Source of the DNA: Anoxynatronum sibiricum
GTDB lineage: Bacteria > Bacillota > Clostridia > Peptostreptococcales > Tindalliaceae
Assembly (NCBI RefSeq): GCF_039414295.1
Contig: NZ_JBCITM010000007.1
Coordinates: 62,001-126,000, forward strand
Direction: 5' to 3'
DNA length: 64,000 nucleotides
Below, piece after piece: positions 40,449 to 49,110 of this stretch. How positions within the stretch are numbered: position 1 is the stretch's first letter; every line of letters begins with the position of its first letter. The notes below the pieces were generated by a model, which worked only from the letters and a program-made list of their open reading frames with translations, was not told where the DNA came from and did not search any database. Made by a program: the position numbers and the translations under genes.

Positions 40449-40655
40449 TTACACAATGGGGTCAAGTTGCTGGAAATTTAATGCCTGCCGTTTCAGCCAA
40501 ACTCCCTGTAAAGGGCTGATGATTTTTCCCGGCTTCAGGTCAAGTGAAACGTGCTTAAAGCCAGTGGAGAGCCTGATTTCATAATACTCGAAATATAATA
40601 AAAACACAAGCAGTTTTGTTTGTCGCAACTGCAGCAGGGTTTGTATCCGACTCAT
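40449..40655 (-). CDS. possible small protein coupled to ogt
   Basis: A 68-codon frame whose ATG overlaps the ogt stop (ATGA), lying between ogt and the RiPP precursor. The sequence (YFEYYEIRLSTGFKHVSLDL, PLQGVWLKRQALNFQQLDP) looks like real protein but matches no family I know. No separate ribosome site is visible, so expression would rely on coupling. It ends 16 bases before the precursor start. It could be a genuine RiPP accessory, a relic or a chance frame; the promoter of the RiPP operon must lie within or upstream of it. Confidence 0.35.
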   Translation of the reverse strand: MSRIQTLLQLRQTKLLVFLLYFEYYEIRLSTGFKHVSLDLKPGKIISPLQGVWLKRQALNFQQLDPIV

Positions 40656-41134
40656 CGTTCGGGTATTATTCTCGTTGTTTTTCTTTCAAGTTCCAGCAAA
40701 CGTTGTTTCAGGGCAAGCCCGCCCCGGTAGCCAGTGAGTGACCCATTGCTGCCGATCACCCGATGGCAGGGAATCAAAATGGGAATCGGATTATGGCGAT
40801 TGGCCATCCCCACTGCCCGGGCGGCCCTGGGAGAACCCAGTTCAGCTGCTATTGCCTTGTAGGTGAGGGTTTCGCCATAGGGAATGGTCTTTACCCGGGC
40901 CCATGCATTTTGCAAAAAAGTGGTTCCCTCGGTTTTCAGAGGCAGGTGAAAGTGGCAGCGTTCACCTGCCAGATATTGGCGCAGCTGTTTTGCTGCTTCT
41001 CTCAAAAGGGCTGTTTCATGGATTTCCATATTCTGCGGCAGGGGATCCTCTTCAAAAAACAGGTGAGTAATGCTGCCGCTCTTTTCGGCAATGCCGAAAT
41101 TTCCGGCTTCTGTTTCGTAGTAATATAGCGACAC
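40652..41134 (-). CDS. ogt: methylated-DNA-protein-cysteine methyltransferase
   Basis: The product is 160 aa. The active-site motif is IPCHRVIG with the acceptor Cys; YGETLTYKAIAAELGSPRAARAVGMANRHNPIPIL is the helix-turn-helix region with the Arg finger, and GYRGGLALKQRLLELE is the usual end. It repairs O6-alkylguanine in DNA by irreversible transfer of the alkyl group to its own Cys. Length matches the family. Upstream of the RiPP precursor on the same strand, but apparently unrelated in function. Confidence 0.95.
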   Translation of the reverse strand: MSLYYYETEAGNFGIAEKSGSITHLFFEEDPLPQNMEIHETALLREAAKQLRQYLAGERCHFHLPLKTEGTTFLQNAWARVKTIPYGETLTYKAIAAELGSPRAARAVGMANRHNPIPILIPCHRVIGSNGSLTGYRGGLALKQRLLELERKTTRIIPER

Positions 41135-41214
41135 CTGATCACCTCATGTTATATTCATCAACACATTCAAACAAATAATAGATAGAACCACTGGCAAACA
41201 TGCAGTCTGGCAGG

Positions 41215-43428
41215 TCACTGATCCAGCTTCAGTTTTGCCAGGGCATCAGCCAAAGCGGTGTTGATGGGTTCATCCTTGGCTTTTTCCTGGCTTTTCAGGT
41301 ACTGGGCCACTTCTTTTTTCGAAACCCGACTGCCGCCTTCCTTTTTCTTTCGTGCTTCAAAAACACTGAGTTTTTCTCTGTAACCGCAGCGACAGACAAA
41401 AATGCGGCCTTCTCCTTCGCCCCGAAGCTCCAGTTTCTTCCGGCACTCAGGGCAACGGGCATTGGTCACCACCGCCACCGACTTTCGATGGCCGCATTCC
41501 CGATCCTGGCATACCAACATCTTTCCTTTCTTGCCTGCAACCTCCAGCAGGTATTTGCCGCATTCCGGGCATTTTTCCCGGGTAACGTTGTCATGCTTGA
41601 AAGTGGCCTCACTTTGTTTGATCTCTTTCACAATTTCTTTGGCATAGGTGCGCATGTCACTGACAAAGGTTTCTTTCTTCAGTTTGCCTCCGGCGATGGC
41701 TCCCAGCCGCTGCTCCCACTCTGCTGTCAACGCTGGAGATTTCAGGCCCTCCGGCACCAGGTTCAGCAGTTGTTTTCCCTTGGAGGTGATGTAAAGGGCA
41801 TTGCCTCTTTTTTCCATAAGAAAGCTGTTTAGCAGTTTATCAATGATATCGGCCCGGGTGGCCACGGTTCCCAGTCCCCCGGTTTCACCCAGGGTGCGGG
41901 CCAGGTCTTTTCGCTGAGACGCCATGTATTTCGACGGATTTTCCATGGCCGCCAGCAGGGTGCCTTCGGTAAAGGGGGCTGGTGGTTTGGTTTTTCCCGT
42001 GGTGAGACGCAGGGTTTTCACAGGCAGCCGCTGGCCTTTTTCCAGTGCCGGCAGGGCTTGATCTTTCAGGTCTTCATCGCCATCATTTTCCGGCGACGCA
42101 TCGTCAAGTTCCTTTTCCTGTTGGAAGACGGCTTTCCACCCCTGATCCCGGATGATTTTGCCCCGGGCGATGAACGTTTCATCGCCAATGGCGGCTTCCA
42201 TCACTGTTTCGTCGTAGGTGAAAGGCGGAAAAAAAGCTGCCAGAAAACGCCGCACCACCAGATCGTAAATTTTCCGTTCCCCATCACTGAGATCTGCCAG
42301 AAAAGGGCTCACCTCTGTGGGAATGATGGCATGGTGATCAGTGACCCTGGCATCATCCACCACCTGCTTGCCTGCTTTGATTCCCTGGCGCAGCAATCGG
42401 CTTGCCAGGGGCGCATAGGGGCCCACACTGCAGGCATTCACCCGGTCTTTCAGAGTGGCTGTCATGTCAGAGGTCAGGTGCCGGGAATCGGTGCGGGGAT
42501 AGGTGAGCACTTTGTGATGTTCATAGAGGCGTTGCGTCAGCGAGAGGGTTTCCTTGGCAGAAAATCCGAAACGGCTGTTGGCTTCCCGTTGCAGCAGGGT
42601 CAGGTCATAAAGACCGGGAGCCGGTTGTTGCCTGGCGTTTTTGCGGATACTCTGCAGGATGGCTGTTTCTCCCGAAAGACGTTGCTGCATCTGGGTCATC
42701 CGCTGTTGGTCAAAAGAGCGGGTGGCGTTGCTTTTAGCGTCCCGCCAGGTGAGTGTCAGACCGTTGGATTCGGCAATGAGGCCGTAATAAGTTTGGGGCT
42801 GGAACTGCTGAATCTCCTGCTCCCGCCAGGCCAGGATGGCCAGTGTGGGGGTCTGCACCCGGCCGCAGGAAAGCTGAGCATTATAACGGCAGGTGAGAGC
42901 CCGGGTGGCATTGATGCCCACCAGCCAGTCTGCCTCAGACCTGGCCACAGCAGCGGCATAGAGGTTTTCATACTGCTTGCCCTCTTTCAGGTTGCGAAAG
43001 CCTTCCTGAATGGCCTTGTCCGTGACAGAGGAAATCCAAAGCCGCTTCAGGGGTTTGTGCACCCCGGCTTTTTCCAGAATCCACCGGGCCACCAGCTCAC
43101 CCTCCCGGCCTGCATCGGTGGCAATCACAATATCTGCCACGTCTTTCCGTTTCATCTGGCTGGTGACAGCCTGGTATTGCCTGCGGCTTTGGCCGATGAC
43201 TTCCAGCTTCAGTTCCTTGGGCAGCATGGGCAGGTCTTCCAGCTTCCAGCTTTTGTACTTCTGATCATAGGTTTCAGGATCTGCCAATGTGACCAGGTGG
43301 CCCAGTGCCCAGGTAACAATCCACCTGTCGCCTTCCAGAAAACCGTTTCCTTTTTGCCGGCATTGAAGCACCCGGGCAATATCCCGGGCGACAGAGGGTT
43401 TCTCTGCCAGTACCAGTGATTTTTTCAT
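41215..43428 (-). CDS. topB: DNA topoisomerase III
   Basis: The product is 737 aa. The N-terminal Toprim domain reads KSLVLAEKPSVARDIA and ATDAGREGELVARWI (acidic metal-binding residues). The catalytic Tyr lies in LTYPRTDSRHL. RAGLTCRYNAQL-like and SCGRVQTPTLAILAWRE segments are typical of TopB. Two C-terminal Cys-rich zinc ribbons follow: CPECGKYLLEV...CQDRECGHR and CPECRKKLELR...CRCGY, then a charged tail. It decatenates and relaxes DNA with a single-strand break. Length slightly above the usual 650-730 because of the tail. Confidence 0.95.
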   Translation of the reverse strand: MKKSLVLAEKPSVARDIARVLQCRQKGNGFLEGDRWIVTWALGHLVTLADPETYDQKYKSWKLEDLPMLPKELKLEVIGQSRRQYQAVTSQMKRKDVADIVIATDAGREGELVARWILEKAGVHKPLKRLWISSVTDKAIQEGFRNLKEGKQYENLYAAAVARSEADWLVGINATRALTCRYNAQLSCGRVQTPTLAILAWREQEIQQFQPQTYYGLIAESNGLTLTWRDAKSNATRSFDQQRMTQMQQRLSGETAILQSIRKNARQQPAPGLYDLTLLQREANSRFGFSAKETLSLTQRLYEHHKVLTYPRTDSRHLTSDMTATLKDRVNACSVGPYAPLASRLLRQGIKAGKQVVDDARVTDHHAIIPTEVSPFLADLSDGERKIYDLVVRRFLAAFFPPFTYDETVMEAAIGDETFIARGKIIRDQGWKAVFQQEKELDDASPENDGDEDLKDQALPALEKGQRLPVKTLRLTTGKTKPPAPFTEGTLLAAMENPSKYMASQRKDLARTLGETGGLGTVATRADIIDKLLNSFLMEKRGNALYITSKGKQLLNLVPEGLKSPALTAEWEQRLGAIAGGKLKKETFVSDMRTYAKEIVKEIKQSEATFKHDNVTREKCPECGKYLLEVAGKKGKMLVCQDRECGHRKSVAVVTNARCPECRKKLELRGEGEGRIFVCRCGYREKLSVFEARKKKEGGSRVSKKEVAQYLKSQEKAKDEPINTALADALAKLKLDQ

Positions 43429-43519
43429 CGTTTCATTTCATTCCTTTCATCAGTAAAAATCCCGGTAGGTACCGGGACAGAGACAGTCAACAATCTTTAA
43501 TGAACCCAAAGGGTTTTGA

Positions 43520-44440
43520 TCAGGGGAGGCGATTGCCTGCAGCCAGATACAACGCATACCACTCCTGACGGTTCAGGGAGATATGAGCGGCTTCACTGAG
43601 GGCTTCCAGCCGTTCTGGCCGGGTGGTGCCCACAACAGGTTGTATGCCTGCAGGGTGACGCATGATCCAGGCCAGGGCAATGGCGGAAGGTTGGGTGTTT
43701 TTGCTCTCTGCCATTCGCTCCAGTAATCGATTCAGCTCTAGGTAATCTCCGTGGCCGATGAAGCTGCCGGCCTCCGGGTTGATGGTGAGGGGTGACCAGG
43801 CCTGCAGTGTCATTCCTTTCGTTCGGCAGTAGTCCAGCACATAGCCGTCCCGGTTCAAGGCTGCCGTCTGGTTCATGTTCACATGCAAACCGGCATCCAG
43901 CAGGCTGGTGTTAGCCAGGCTCAGCTGCAGCTGATTTAATATCAGAGGTTGTTCCAGCTGCTGGTTCAGCACCTCAATTTGCAGCGGATGATGGTTGCTG
44001 ACGCCAAAATAACGCACTTTTCCACTTTCGTGAAGCTGGCTGAAAGCTTCTGCCACTTCTGCCGGTTCCATGAGAGTGTCGGGCCGATGAAGCAGCAGTA
44101 TATCCAGGTAATCTGTTTTCAGACGTTGAAGGCTTTCCTCCACCGAGGTCAGAAGATACTCCTTTGAAAAGTCGTAATACCCTTTCCGAATGCCACATTT
44201 GCTTTGAAGCAGGATCTGATCCCGCAATCCAGGGTGTTTCTCCATTACCTTCCCGAACACTTCCTCAGAACGACCGTCGCCATAGACATCAGCATGGTCG
44301 AAGTGGGTAACGCCCTTTTCAACAGCCGTCTGCACCAGTGCTGTTGCTTCTCTCGTAGAGAGTGTGTTCATCCGCAAACAGCCCAACACCAGTGATGGGG
44401 CGTTCAGGCTGCCCCGGGCCAGTTTCATCTGTGTCATCAT
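43520..44440 (-). CDS. aldo/keto reductase (YdhF-like)
   Basis: The product is 306 aa with the aldo/keto reductase barrel. Catalytic residues can be placed: Asp48, Tyr53, Lys81 and His118 (LLLHRPD). LVLGCLRMNTLS at the start, VRYFGVSNHHPLQIEVL, and GIQPVVGTTRPERLEALSEA near the end (NADPH binding) match E. coli YdhF-type enzymes. It reduces carbonyl compounds; the natural substrate is not known. Confidence 0.92.
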   Translation of the reverse strand: MMTQMKLARGSLNAPSLVLGCLRMNTLSTREATALVQTAVEKGVTHFDHADVYGDGRSEEVFGKVMEKHPGLRDQILLQSKCGIRKGYYDFSKEYLLTSVEESLQRLKTDYLDILLLHRPDTLMEPAEVAEAFSQLHESGKVRYFGVSNHHPLQIEVLNQQLEQPLILNQLQLSLANTSLLDAGLHVNMNQTAALNRDGYVLDYCRTKGMTLQAWSPLTINPEAGSFIGHGDYLELNRLLERMAESKNTQPSAIALAWIMRHPAGIQPVVGTTRPERLEALSEAAHISLNRQEWYALYLAAGNRLP

Positions 44441-44652
44441 CGATCCCGTCCACCTCTCACTTCTGATTTATGCTTTCCATTATAACAGATTTACACCTTA
44501 GGGGCATGGAATCAGTTGACTTCTCCCCCACTTTTCAGTATATTTACCTTAACTGCGTCACTCGTAACCGCCTCTTTTTTTCGGATATTCCTGATAGACA
44601 GCGGATCACGCGGATGACCTTGCCAACCATCACCCGAGAGGAGTTTCACAAC

Positions 44653-45885
44653 ATGTTGAAAAGAACTGGCCCCCTATGCTTTCTTGTGATTCTTTTTGTA
44701 TTGACCACCGGACTAACTGCAGGTGCCGTTGCTCCTGAAAAAACCATCACTGAACGCCCGCCCATGCGGGGTCTTTGGGTGGCCTCGGTGCTGAACATCG
44801 ACTACCCTTCCAAGCCCACCACAGACCCTGCCGTTCTGAAGGCAGAGGCCATCACTATTTTGGAAACTGCTGAGGCAGCCGGCCTCAATGCCATTTTTCT
44901 GCAAGTGCGTCCCACCGCCGATGCCTTTTACCAATCCCGTTATTTCCCCTGGTCCAGGTATCTCACCGGGAGTCAGGGCCTGGCACCCCAGGATGGTTTT
45001 GATCCTCTTCTATTTTGGGTGGAAGAGTCTCACCGCCGGGGCTTGGAGCTTCATGCCTGGTTGAACCCATACCGCATCACCCGCAAAACCAAGGATGAAC
45101 CGGCTCATGACATTGCGGCTCTGGTGCCCTGGCATCCTGCCCGTCTCTATCCTCACCTGGTGGTGCACCATAGCGACGGCAACCTGTATTTCGACCCGGG
45201 CATCCCACAGGCCCGCCAGCTGATCATCGACAGCGCCCTTGAGCTGGTGGAAATGTACGATATCGACGGCATTCATTTTGACGACTATTTTTACCCCGGT
45301 ACCACCTTCGACGATGCTGCCACGTATGCCAGCTATGGTGTCGGCTATGCGTCGGTGGAAGACTGGCGCCGGGATAATGTGAATACGCTGATCCGGGATC
45401 TTCACCAGGCCATTGAAGCCGTTGACCCCGAAGTGCGTTTTGGCATCAGCCCCTTTGGAATCTGGGCCAATAAAAGCTCTCATCCCCTGGGAAGCGAAAC
45501 CCGGGGCAACCAAACCTATTTTTCCCACTATGCTGACCCTCTTGCCTGGATTCAGGAAGGCACTATTGATTACATTGCTCCTCAGATCTACTGGCACATT
45601 GGCTTCGATATTGCCGATTACCATACCCTTCTTGCCTGGTGGAACCAGGCAATGGCCGGCTCTGCCGTTGACCTTTACATTGGTCAGGCAGCCTACCGCG
45701 TTGGCAACTCCGACCCCGCCAGCCCCTGGCACGGTATCAGTGAAATGGACCGCCAGCTTCAGATGAATACTTGGTATCCGCTGGTGAAAGGCAGCATTTT
45801 CTATAACTACAGCGCTTTGAAACGCAACCCCGATTTAGTGACCCTGCTGAAGCACCATTTCCCTGAAGAGAAGACCGTTGACTAA
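44653..45885 (+). CDS. secreted glycoside hydrolase-like 10 family protein (YngK/DUF187-like)
   Basis: The ATG at 44653 follows GAGAGGAG by 8 bases; the longer frame has 61 extra residues and no ribosome site. The product is 410 aa with a signal peptide (residues about 1-30, ending TAGAVA). RGLWVASVLNIDYPS, NAIFLQVRPTADAFYQS, LHAWLNPYRIT, YDIDGIHFDDYFYP, FGISPFGIWANKSSHP and IDYIAPQIYWHIG are the blocks of the GHL10 family, a TIM-barrel with conserved acidic residues in GIHFDDYFYP. It may act on wall polysaccharide; activity is unproven for this family. Confidence 0.92.
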   Translation: MLKRTGPLCFLVILFVLTTGLTAGAVAPEKTITERPPMRGLWVASVLNIDYPSKPTTDPAVLKAEAITILETAEAAGLNAIFLQVRPTADAFYQSRYFPWSRYLTGSQGLAPQDGFDPLLFWVEESHRRGLELHAWLNPYRITRKTKDEPAHDIAALVPWHPARLYPHLVVHHSDGNLYFDPGIPQARQLIIDSALELVEMYDIDGIHFDDYFYPGTTFDDAATYASYGVGYASVEDWRRDNVNTLIRDLHQAIEAVDPEVRFGISPFGIWANKSSHPLGSETRGNQTYFSHYADPLAWIQEGTIDYIAPQIYWHIGFDIADYHTLLAWWNQAMAGSAVDLYIGQAAYRVGNSDPASPWHGISEMDRQLQMNTWYPLVKGSIFYNYSALKRNPDLVTLLKHHFPEEKTVD

Positions 45886-45908
45886 TTAACCATGGCGCAT
45901 GCACTTTC

Positions 45909-45944
45909 AACCCCTCCCAGGATTTCCCCCTGGGAGGGGTTTTT
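45909..45944 (+). terminator. Rho-independent terminator
   Basis: AACCCCTCCCAG (45909-45920) pairs with CTGGGAGGGGTT (45930-45941), followed by TTTT. It ends the hydrolase gene. Confidence 0.9.
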
Positions 45945-46004
45945 TATCACCATGTAACACCACCCGGCATCATCCTGCTGGTTGATCAATTGTTTGATTG
46001 TCCA

Positions 46005-46033
46005 TTGCTTTCTATTTCTTGATTGGGTATAAT
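46005..46033 (+). promoter_or_regulatory. predicted promoter of the GGDEF-EAL gene
   Basis: TTGCTT (46005-46010), 17-base spacer, TATAAT (46028-46033), then the ribosome site 11 bases later, so the leader is very short. Confidence 0.6.
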
Positions 46034-46045
46034 TACCTAATCAAG
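46018..46045. promoter_or_regulatory. palindrome centred on the -10 box of the GGDEF-EAL promoter
   Basis: CTTGATTGGGTA (46018-46029) and TACCTAATCAAG (46034-46045) match in 11 of 12 pairs around TAAT. A protein bound here would cover the -10 box and the start site, so it looks like a repressor operator. Confidence 0.45.
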
Positions 46046-46058
46046 GGAGGTATGTCAG

Positions 46059-48371
46059 TTGGGAGTACGAAGATTTTCAGAAACATCTCTCCTATTAATG
46101 CTATTCTTTCTATATATCATCAGTGTCCTCGCAGCCAGCGACATATGGAGCAATCTCGCTTCTCCCCTGGTAGGCTTCGCGGCATCCCTAATTCTTTTCC
46201 ATTCCGTCAAAACCCATGGACTGCCCCGCTTTCCATGGGTTTATCTGCTTGCATTCACCTCTGTCTGGACCTTTGCCGATTGCTGCTGGCTGGTGATGCA
46301 ACACCTGCTGGAACTAGACCCAGCCGGAGTATACTGGCTGGAAGTGGTGTATATTCTCCCCAGTCTTTTTCTCATGTCTTTTTCCATCAGATACTTCAGG
46401 GAACATCTGCAAAAATGGAATGGCTATCAGCTGTTGCTGGATCTTCTGGCCGTTGTTTCCCTGGTGCTGATCTTTATGTGGGCTGTGATCTTTCTCAGAA
46501 CCAATCTTCGTTTCCATGAAATCTACGGTTATATTCTGACAATAATTTATCTTTTTGCCGGCTTCTTTTCACTGACCAGTATGTTGCTCATTTATATTTC
46601 CAGCCGCGATGGCCGCATTCATCCTTCTTTTTATTATCTTTTCCTGGGAATCTTCATCTCTTCAGGCAACGATTTTTATTACGCCTACCTGACTTTGGCA
46701 GACTTGTATCAGGCGAACACCCTGGTGGACATTTTGTACCTTCTTCCCCTGATGCTCTTTTCCATCGCTTCCGTCCACGCCAGAAACTCCCTTTCGCCCA
46801 CTGGCACTGATGAGTTATTGGTGCTGCCACAAAACTATGGCCGCAAAAAATCTGCCAGGCTGCTGCCATTTTTGCTGTTACTCCTGCTGCTGACAAAAAC
46901 CTTTAGTATTGAGGCTTTTCTCGCCGCCACTTTTGTCATCATCCTCCATCAACTACTGACCAGTTATGTACAGACAAGTATACGAAATGAGTATTTACTG
47001 AAGAAAGAGCTGCAACTCAACGAACAACTGGAGCAACAAGTGGCCTCACGCAGCCATGATTTGATGAAAGCCAACGAAACTCTAAACTCACTGGCAAAGA
47101 AGGATTCTCTCACTGGCCTTTACAACCGCAGGTATTTCATCAACTGTCTTGACGACCGCTTAAATCTGCCGGAAGCCGCTCCCTTTGGCGTTTTCTATCT
47201 GGATTTGGATCGCTTCAAAGCTATCAATGATACCCATGGCCATGAGCTGGGGGATCAGGTACTGGTGAAGATCGGCCAGCGTATTGCAGCCGTCTGCCAT
47301 CCCTCCAATGATTTTTTTCGCATTGGTGGTGATGAGTTTGCCATCCTCACTGCTCCAGGTCTCTCCATCGAAGATATTGACTATTTGTCGCAGCAGGTGG
47401 TAGAATCCATCAATCATCCCGTTGAAGTTCCTCCCTATACCTTCCACCTGGGTGTCAGTATTGGTGTTTCTCTTTATCCTGATGATGCAACCACCCGGGA
47501 TTTGCTAATGAAATATGCAGATATGGCCATGTATGAAGCCAAGTATTCCCATCAGGACAGTGCCGCCCTTCGATTCAACAGCACGCTGAGGGAAAAAATC
47601 GAACGTAAGCATTCCCTTGAAATTCTGCTGAGAAATGCAAACTACTCCAAGGAGTTCCAGCTTTATTTCCAGCCACAGTTTCGCATTTCTGACCATGCTT
47701 TAGTGGGGATGGAGGCCTTGTTACGCTGGTTTCATCCTGGCCAGGGGATGATTTCTCCCGGCGAGTTCATTCCAGTGGCTGAAGAAACCGGCGTCATTCT
47801 TCCCATCACCGATTGGGTCTTTGACCAGGCTTACTTCACCATTGCCCAGGTACGCCAAGCCACCTCCATGCCTCTTCAAATGGGAATTAATCTGTCGCCA
47901 AAAATCATTGAAACTGCCGATCTTCTAATTTCTCTGAAGCAAAAGGGGGTGCGACATCGTGTTCCGTCCGATTGGATCGACCTGGAAGTCACGGAGAATT
48001 CAGCCATGAGCCTGCACTCAACCATTGAGGGTACTTTTGATCAGTTGAAGCAGTCCGGCTTTACCATTTCCATCGATGACTTCGGTACAGGTTACTCTTC
48101 CCTGAGTTATATCAGGCGCTTTGGGATTGATCGTTTGAAAATCGCCAAAGAACTGGTGGACAATGTGGCTCATGACCGTAACTCCCAACTGATCATCCAA
48201 GCTATCATTATGATGGCTAAGGGGATGAACCTGCGCACCATTGCAGAAGGTGTTGAACATCAGGATCAGTTGGATGTTCTCAAAGAAATGGGCTGCGATG
48301 AAATGCAGGGATACCTGTGGGGTCGTCCGGTGCCCTTCGAAACCTTCAAACAGCAATACCTTCCACAATGA
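46059..48371 (+). CDS. membrane GGDEF-EAL cyclic-di-GMP protein
   Basis: It starts with TTG at 46059, 8 bases after AGGGAGG; no ATG in frame is better. The product is 770 aa. The first 310 residues hold about nine hydrophobic segments, an integral-membrane sensor of unknown ligand. A coiled linker (NEQLEQQVASRSHDLMKANETL) leads to a GGDEF domain with intact RIGGDEFAIL and DLDRFKAINDTHGHELGD. The EAL domain keeps GMEALLRW, LEVTENSAM, SIDDFGTGYSSLSY and AEGVEH, so both synthesis and breakdown of c-di-GMP are possible. Its own promoter carries a palindrome. Confidence 0.93.
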   Translation: MGVRRFSETSLLLMLFFLYIISVLAASDIWSNLASPLVGFAASLILFHSVKTHGLPRFPWVYLLAFTSVWTFADCCWLVMQHLLELDPAGVYWLEVVYILPSLFLMSFSIRYFREHLQKWNGYQLLLDLLAVVSLVLIFMWAVIFLRTNLRFHEIYGYILTIIYLFAGFFSLTSMLLIYISSRDGRIHPSFYYLFLGIFISSGNDFYYAYLTLADLYQANTLVDILYLLPLMLFSIASVHARNSLSPTGTDELLVLPQNYGRKKSARLLPFLLLLLLLTKTFSIEAFLAATFVIILHQLLTSYVQTSIRNEYLLKKELQLNEQLEQQVASRSHDLMKANETLNSLAKKDSLTGLYNRRYFINCLDDRLNLPEAAPFGVFYLDLDRFKAINDTHGHELGDQVLVKIGQRIAAVCHPSNDFFRIGGDEFAILTAPGLSIEDIDYLSQQVVESINHPVEVPPYTFHLGVSIGVSLYPDDATTRDLLMKYADMAMYEAKYSHQDSAALRFNSTLREKIERKHSLEILLRNANYSKEFQLYFQPQFRISDHALVGMEALLRWFHPGQGMISPGEFIPVAEETGVILPITDWVFDQAYFTIAQVRQATSMPLQMGINLSPKIIETADLLISLKQKGVRHRVPSDWIDLEVTENSAMSLHSTIEGTFDQLKQSGFTISIDDFGTGYSSLSYIRRFGIDRLKIAKELVDNVAHDRNSQLIIQAIIMMAKGMNLRTIAEGVEHQDQLDVLKEMGCDEMQGYLWGRPVPFETFKQQYLPQ

Positions 48372-48441
48372 CTCTCAATCCAAACCAGTGCTCTGCCAGT
48401 TGATATGGACGGCAGATTTTGTCTATACAGTTTCCAGACTC

Positions 48442-48480
48442 ATGCAAAAGAGACATGCCCTCAGCATGTCTCTTTTGCAT
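48442..48480. terminator. 17-bp perfect hairpin between convergent genes
   Basis: ATGCAAAAGAGACATGC (48442-48458) and GCATGTCTCTTTTGCAT (48464-48480) are exact complements over a 5-base loop. It lies between the GGDEF-EAL gene and the convergent GGCT-like gene. The T-run is inside the stem, so efficiency is uncertain. Confidence 0.7.
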
Positions 48481-48486
48481 TTCCGG

Positions 48487-48864
48487 CTATAATGACCAGG
48501 GTTGCTGCCGAAGGGGAACTGCCGATTTTTCATCCACCGGCAACTGGTACACATAACCGTATACCTCTTCCAATGTATCAGCCGCCACCCTCACAGCCAT
48601 CTTGACACGCCTGTATTCTCCTCCTTCATCTTCCAACTCATCCAGTTGCGCCAGCGTCGTTTCGTTAATCCGATAAACCTCACCCTTTACCTCACTGCCT
48701 GCGGATGGCACCATTCCCGGATACGCTCCCAAATGGTAGAGCTGGTAACCCTGCACAATACCTTCTCCCAAACGCTGTGAGTTGCTGAGGTAATGGTGAT
48801 TGCTTTGCCTCTGCATAAGGGTTCCATAAACAAACACCTGCACTTCCATTGATGATTGATCCAC
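48487..48864 (-). CDS. gamma-glutamylcyclotransferase-like protein (AIG2/GGCT family)
   Basis: I prefer the GTG at 48864, which lies 6 bases after AGAGGAGAG, giving 125 aa; an ATG at 48849 lacks a good ribosome site. VFVYGTLMQRQSNHHYL is the family's nucleotide-like loop (YGTL), GYQLYHLGAYPGMVPS, VKGEVYRINETTLAQLDELEDEGGEYRRV and YVYQLPV follow in the usual order. The Glu in ELEDEGGEY may be the catalytic acid. The family releases 5-oxoproline from gamma-glutamyl compounds; the substrate here is not known. Confidence 0.88.
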   Translation of the reverse strand: MDQSSMEVQVFVYGTLMQRQSNHHYLSNSQRLGEGIVQGYQLYHLGAYPGMVPSAGSEVKGEVYRINETTLAQLDELEDEGGEYRRVKMAVRVAADTLEEVYGYVYQLPVDEKSAVPLRQQPWSL

Positions 48865-48973
48865 ACAAATCTCTCCTCTATGCATTTCTTATTCGCGCTT
48901 CCTCATCCTCGCTCATTCCAGTATATCAAGCTTTTGAAATTTTTCACAGTCAGATCGCCGGTCATAACATTTT

Positions 48974-49002
48974 TTGCTGGTTAAGATACTGAATATTATG
49001 AT
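48974..49002 (+). promoter_or_regulatory. possible promoter of the C39-like protease gene
   Basis: TTGCTG (48974-48979), 17-base spacer, TATGAT (48997-49002), about 110 bases before the ATG at 49111. Confidence 0.45.
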
Positions 49003-49110
49003 AGAATCACAGTAGTCCGTCAATACGCTACAGGAGTGATGCTCAGAAGAAATGTGATTCTTTGTCCCAATTTGATGCCCGCCCATTTTTAAACTCACAA
49101 GGAAAGGTTG

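Noticed and set aside
40652..41134. ogt as part of the RiPP pathway
   Set aside because: All motifs are those of a DNA-repair alkyltransferase; the shared strand is not enough to link it.
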